This document shows, one piece after another, positions 59,569 through 64,000 of a DNA stretch of 64,000 nt. The stretch lies in assembly GCA_035041965.1 (NCBI GenBank), contig JAPYMA010003036.1:124001-188000 (forward strand). Direction: 5' to 3'. The notes beneath the pieces are model-generated. The model was not told the DNA's origin, ran no database searches, and was given only the letters and a program-made list of their open reading frames with translations. The first letter of the stretch is position 1. Every line of letters starts with the position of its first letter. Origin of the DNA: Anisakis pegreffii. Taxonomy: Eukaryota; Nematoda; Chromadorea; Rhabditida; Anisakidae. A program made the position numbers and the translations under genes.

Positions 59569-59673
59569 TTGTTCTTGCAGAAAGTAACACAACAACTGAG
59601 AAATGCATCTAGGCGCTTCAGCGGTCTCGACGAGCGCCTAACAAATCAGTGCAGCGTGGCATCGACAAGCTAA
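59183..59673 (+). CDS. small two-exon gene candidate
   Basis: ATG at 59183 lies four nt after TTTTGCAG, a possible leader acceptor. Exon 1 (59183-59275) reads MSLITFRTFISFLTRLVARA plus 11 residues and ends in phase 0 at CGG|GTGAGT. Exon 2 (59581-59673), after TTCTTGCAG, adds 30 polar residues (KVTQQLRNASRRFSGLDERL, then a Ser/Thr-rich end). The 61-residue product has an amphipathic, Arg-containing N-terminus that could be a membrane anchor or mitochondrial presequence. Its intron contains exon 1 of the minus-strand gene, and its exon 1 lies in that gene's intron 1; the two models can coexist but one may be spurious. Confidence 0.4.
59405..59432. repeat. 28-bp direct repeat, copy 2
   Basis: Identical to 58744-58771, 661 bp apart, 12 bp inside intron 1 of the minus-strand gene. 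Confidence 0.95.
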
Positions 59674-60499
59674 TGTGCACATAACACATGTAAAACAGAC
59701 ATATGATACTTCATAAAAATGATATCCACAAATACTGCATTACTGTTGTAATCATGAATGCTATCAAGAACGATTTCAACATCCTGTTTGCTCAAAATGC
59801 AAACTGATCCTGCAATCGCACACAGCAGCTGCCGTAGTCATACGAAAGACTATTGCTTTTTTTTTTCAAAAAATGTTCGTCTCAAAGGAACCTGAATAAA
59901 TTCTTCCATTCGGTCGATGCGGAAGCAAAGAAGAATCCCAAAAAATGTTGCCTAACTAAAAATAACACAGCCACTGCATTAATACCACCCATGCATGTAC
60001 ACAAAAAAAGATCAGAATCGAGCGTGAACGGGAGCTTGAAAATCAAGCAACACGTGACCGGGTAATCCAGCCGAAGGTGTTTTGCCAAGCGACAGTTTGT
60101 TTAAAGACACGTTGCGCCTAACGGACGGTTTTTCAATGGATATTTTGCCTAATAGGTAAACTGTCCTTAAGCGAAACGTGTTTGGGCAAAATGTCCGGAG
60201 ACCCTAGCAACAGAGCTTTCAGGATGGAAGAATGCTGGCATGATTTTGTTCATTGTAAACAGGAAAAGATAAGCTTTCCTGTGTTCAGCCTCTCCTGATC
60301 GCAAGCCGGGAACCATTCCTCCAGTCCATCGATGGGACGTTGGTTGGACAACCAAACGAAAAAGCTGATGAAGAATCAGGCCCAGTTGACCATATCAGGT
60401 TGTGAATCGGGTGACAAATTACTCACAATCAGATCAAATCGATGCAAAATTAAGAATCATGAACATATTCTGACAAGATATAAACAGAAAAGTAATATC
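59674..60499. other. intergenic, with a foldback-like repeat
   Basis: Frames at 59853-60065 (+) and 59882-60088 (-) have no splice support. The diverged inverted repeat at 60105-60187 is listed separately. Confidence 0.4.
60105..60187. repeat. diverged inverted repeat, possible foldback/MITE relic
   Basis: CACGTTGCGCCTAACGGACGGTTT on the left matches CACGTTTCGCTTAAGGACAGTTT on the opposite strand on the right, with a TTTTGCC motif near both arms. Confidence 0.55.
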
Positions 60500-63018
60500 T
60501 CATTGTGTGACATTCACAATATTCTCTGCATCCGCTTTACGTTTCAGTTCGTCCTTGCAGGCTTCTTCCAATTTTGTTAACATCAAATGTATTACTGTTT
60601 TATAAATTTCGTCCATATTCTCCGTATACCTGTCACTCAATATCAATTTCACTGCGTACAAAAATGGCTGCTCCATTTTCTGAAATACTTGCATAAGTAC
60701 ATCCGATCATTCAAATTTGTTGCGAAAGGATTTTTTTATTGTCTAGGGAATTGATAGTGCGAGATTCGAGCGACTGAGGTTAATCAGAATGGAAACGAAA
60801 AATTTCGTCCCTGGTAGTTAACAATTCAATGATGAAAGGATGCAATGAAAGTGGATACTTTTAAGGAGTATGACTTCTCATGAATTCAACGTTCTCCACT
60901 CCACGAAGTTTCACTCATCCTCATGTCATTTCGGGTAACTTTTGAAGAATTTTTCTATTCAATGTTAAACGGCAACGACTTTTATTAATCACAGAAGTCT
61001 AGTTTTAGTCTGTTCTCGATCATGAATCTCACAGAACTGCGTAATGAATCTTCAGTATCCACATCGAAACTCATGTGAAACTATTCGATCTCTTACTAAA
61101 ACGCATTTGATGACTATGCAAATCCCGAAAACAAAGCGCTGCGATACAACAATTTGAAAAAAAAACTGACCCAAAACATTTCCGGTTGAAAATGATGTTT
61201 GTAAGCGTGTTTTCGACCGGTCTCTTCTAGTATGTTGAAAAATGTTTGGCTGTCTTCAATACTGCTGAAAAAGAAACGAATATCCATACGAGATAATCAT
61301 CCGACATTAAAGAATGTGATCCGTCTGAGTCGTGAACTGAGTTGTACGATCCGAATGTCGACGCTCGCAGTGTTTTGTTAGATGAACTATGGCGACCACA
61401 ACTACCTCTACGACATTTTCAATTTAACTCCATTCGACTATTCAACAAATGTTTCGATGCACTTAACCAAGTCAGCGCCTTCTCTCGAGTCACGATATTC
61501 AAATCCAATTATCGGTTGCTATGATCATCGAAACTGTCATCTGCGACGATTAAGTTTGTGTTCAGAGTAGCGTCGCAAAAAGTGTGATCACGAGAACACT
61601 TATTTCGGATTTTCTTTCTAATTTAAGAATTTGAACGACGGAATTCACGTATTTGCATCACAATCAGACAAAATTTTCAAAAAAATGAAACTTAAAATGC
61701 GGCGTTTCATTATCACTGATAGGCATGAATTCACCTGTGAGAATAAACAATAATCTTAACATGCTAATCTAAATGTTTTGTAGAATGCTGAAGAAAACGA
61801 ACGCATTTGAACTTGTTTAATGATAGTCATTCATTTATTTTATCAATTAAATGGTGCATTCAGTTCTGGACTTGTAAAATACCGCTGAGCAGTGCAAATA
61901 ATCACGTTTTGTTGATCACAAAGAGCACAATATGCGCATTGTATGATCATTTCAAGTTGCGTAATATTTTTTTTTGAATTCACTCACCTAATAGCTTTGC
62001 CTATAACGCCCATAACGGATTCACCATGATTTCGAAGCTTCTCGTTATTGAGTTGGTGCTCTTTGGTATCTTGTGCTACGTCTCGAAATTCGAACATTAC
62101 AAAATATTGCTTGTTTTCTGATAATAACCTGAAAATGAGTTATGAGATGAGTGCATGACTATCGTATCTCTCGCTACGACCACCATAAGTCTTTATCCAT
62201 CGAGGTTATCAACTGGAAACTCACGCAGGCTGTGATTATTTTCCATAAGACAGGCCACAGAAACATTATCATAGGTTATACTCATCACGCCATCATCATC
62301 ATAGCATTGCTAGATAATTGCAAATGAATGATAAAATTATTTAACCGCATAAAACTCGTAAGTGCATGGGAAAAGGGATTATTCGGTCTTTCATTATGTT
62401 CATTCGATCGTTTCGGTTAGTTGCTTGCAGTGGCCGAGATTTTCTGATAGAAATGAAAGCGTCGTGCATTGCCTGCGAGTGAACGATAGCAGTTAAGATG
62501 CAAGCAAGCAAGCATTGTGGATGAATGGAATGATTCGAAAATGACGCATGATGCATCTCCCTGCTGAATGCACAGTGCTTTTGGAAAAACGCTCGCATTT
62601 TATCAGCCCTTAATTGATGAACACGGAAGTTTTCCTCATTGATTCGAAGCCAATATCAGTATGAAACTAGTGGCAAGGGAGTGAATGAAGCAAAACGTCC
62701 TATATGATTTACTACGGTGATGCTAAATGAATCAGTTAAGCACAATACACTTGATGTGAATCAAATGAAATAGAACATCGGCAACTCTAGAACAATGTGC
62801 TGCTTCACTTACTTGACAAACATATTCGCTCCAGCTTCAGTTACTTCTCGAGCGATACCTTTCCAGTTTTTGGTCAGAACGAATTTTTGCTTCATCGTCA
62901 GCGGAATACGAGGATCATCAGAGTCTGAATTGACATTTTGTGATGGTTGTTCGTCAGCTTGCTTCTTGACCACATCGACGGAATCTCGTCGAGAGTTGAA
63001 ACATAAACACGAGAGCAT
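60500..63018 (-). CDS. globin, four exons
   Basis: Exons 62813-63018, 61988-62128, 61171-61261 (or 61264) and 60500-60679 join in agreeing phases (2, 2, 0) to 205 residues. The globin fold reads in order: A helix KFVLTKNWKGIAREVTEAGA (about 48-67); CD region with YFVMFEFRDV (77-86); E helix LRNHGESVMGVIGKAI with the distal His at 103; F helix LEETGRKH with the proximal His at 134; then QPEMFW and the H helix MDEIYKTVIHLMLTKLEEA. Both haem-pocket histidines are present, so haem binding is expected. Exon 1 adds a 40-residue polar N-terminal extension starting MLSCLCFNSRR, whose cysteines could be lipid-modified. This matches the many divergent intracellular globins (glb genes) of nematodes. Intron 2 ends CAGCAG. 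A TTTCAG lies 18 nt upstream of the ATG. Confidence 0.93.
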
Positions 63019-63035
63019 TATTGTCGTTGATAGCG

Positions 63036-63042
63036 CTGAAAT
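63036..63042 (-). promoter_or_regulatory. probable spliced-leader acceptor of the globin gene
   Basis: AATTTCAG on the minus strand ends 17 nt before the globin ATG, with no coding exon seen upstream. Confidence 0.4.
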
Positions 63043-64000
63043 TTCGATCGGATTCGCATTGGTGGCTTGTAAATTTACGCTTACGCTTAAGGTGAGAAGT
63101 GTTCATTTGAAAGAGATTCACTCGCACACAGCAACGCTCAACAACGAATCAGCAGCAATGAGGTTCCTCACCAACGATCCGTATTTGAGAGATGAACAAG
63201 GAAGAAGAAGCATTTTCGTAAATTCTGCCATTGTAAAATTCACTGACTGACAAATAAATAACAACTTCTTGAGTGTGAGTGAAGAAGATGGAGTGTGATG
63301 AATAGATTGACAAATACGCGAACGAATTAATGAATAGTGAATAAATTAACGCGCTAGCAAATAAAACAACAATGAATATTTCACAACTTCAGTGTGTTGA
63401 CGTTGACCAATTGATTGCAACACAGAGCAAATGTTAGCTTTTGGGTTTTGAGATTGCTTGTTTGTTACGATTGTGAGCATTGTTGTGCTGACTTGATTGA
63501 ATCAGGCGAGGCGTATCGAGGCATTATCGTAAATTTGAGGATACATGTATGAGTGATGAAATAAATTATTCGATCGGATTTCATTCAATTCTTCGTTATC
63601 CTTCATTGATACGACGGGTGAGTGCTTGCTATGCGAATGATAACAGTACTTGCAGAGAGCAAATGCCGATCGTTGCTTTTGATTTATCCAAATCTCGAGT
63701 GTATTGGATTTCTTCAGTGGATTGTTCACTGATGTTTTGACAGCGATACTGATGTTTGTTTCAGGACTAAACTTTAAACTTTAAACTGCTTGAAATATGT
63801 GCCAATGTTCAACGTTTCATTATCGGAATCATTGATCTTCATTACCGCTGCTGTTATTGTCGTTAGCACGATTATTATCACTATGACTATTATTGTTATC
63901 ACAACTATCGTTAGTATTGCTACTATAAATATTGTTGTTATTAGCATTAAAATATTGTTATTGTTATTGTTATCACGATTATTATTCTTAACATCGCTGT
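63043..64000. other. globin upstream region and microsatellite
   Basis: No gene seen. Frames at 63502-63740 on both strands lack splice support. From about 63838 to the end the sequence is an imperfect TTATTG/ATTGTT microsatellite. The first few hundred bases probably include the globin promoter. Confidence 0.5.
63838..64000. repeat. imperfect TTATTG microsatellite
   Basis: Repeated ATTATTG, TTGTTATT and related units continuing to the window edge. Confidence 0.85.

Noticed and set aside
1..64000. CRISPR arrays, bacterial operons, rRNA genes or integrated viral genomes
   Set aside because: No spaced repeats, ribosome-binding-site-led ORF series, rRNA-like cores or viral domains were seen.

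Overview
This window looks like nuclear DNA of a nematode. Protein-coding exons are short and separated by AG-ended introns of about 45-800 bp, mostly with T-rich TTTCAG-type acceptors. Several ATGs sit 4-30 nt behind such an acceptor with no exon in front, which is how spliced-leader trans-splicing looks. The globin, mitochondrial and zinc-finger genes are animal-type. I read by eye a moderately AT-rich genome with many short microsatellites, which would suit a clade III (ascarid or spirurid) worm, but the species is an inference. All gene models were built by hand from reading frame, splice sites and phase; none was tested against a database.

Region 1-23.8 kb is mostly non-coding: microsatellites, four same-orientation GGAT arrays, a 34-bp minisatellite and a 24-bp-arm hairpin. 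Scattered candidate exons lie in it: a signal-peptide exon at 1.2 kb (-), two acidic/serine-rich exons at 8.6-9.1 kb (+) that may be the N-terminus of the zinc-finger gene, two small secreted-protein candidates at 10.2 kb and 13.7 kb (+), and a two-frame open stretch at 22.8 kb.

Region 23.9-34.5 kb (+) holds the largest gene: 21 phase-consistent exons coding for 1122 residues with eight C2H2 fingers in four pairs. One intron starts with GC, and a separate terminal exon 2.1 kb downstream may give an alternative C-terminus.

Region 35.3-39.2 kb (+) holds two mitochondrial genes: a C1orf53/DUF5522-like protein and the mitochondrial ribosomal protein uL14m. They lie close together on one strand and may form an operon.

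Region 39.6-46.0 kb (-) carries two paralogous genes of an unrecognised conserved family, with the same intron position and phase. Between them are two further small candidate genes and a 1.09-kb non-autonomous hAT-type transposon with terminal inverted repeats and an imperfect 8-bp target duplication.

Region 46-57.7 kb is largely non-coding, with a few orphan exon-like pieces. Region 57.7-59.7 kb has a four-exon minus-strand gene interleaved exon-by-intron with a two-exon plus-strand gene. Region 60.5-63.0 kb (-) is a complete four-exon globin gene with both haem-pocket histidines. The rest, to 64 kb, is AT-rich and ends in a TTATTG microsatellite.
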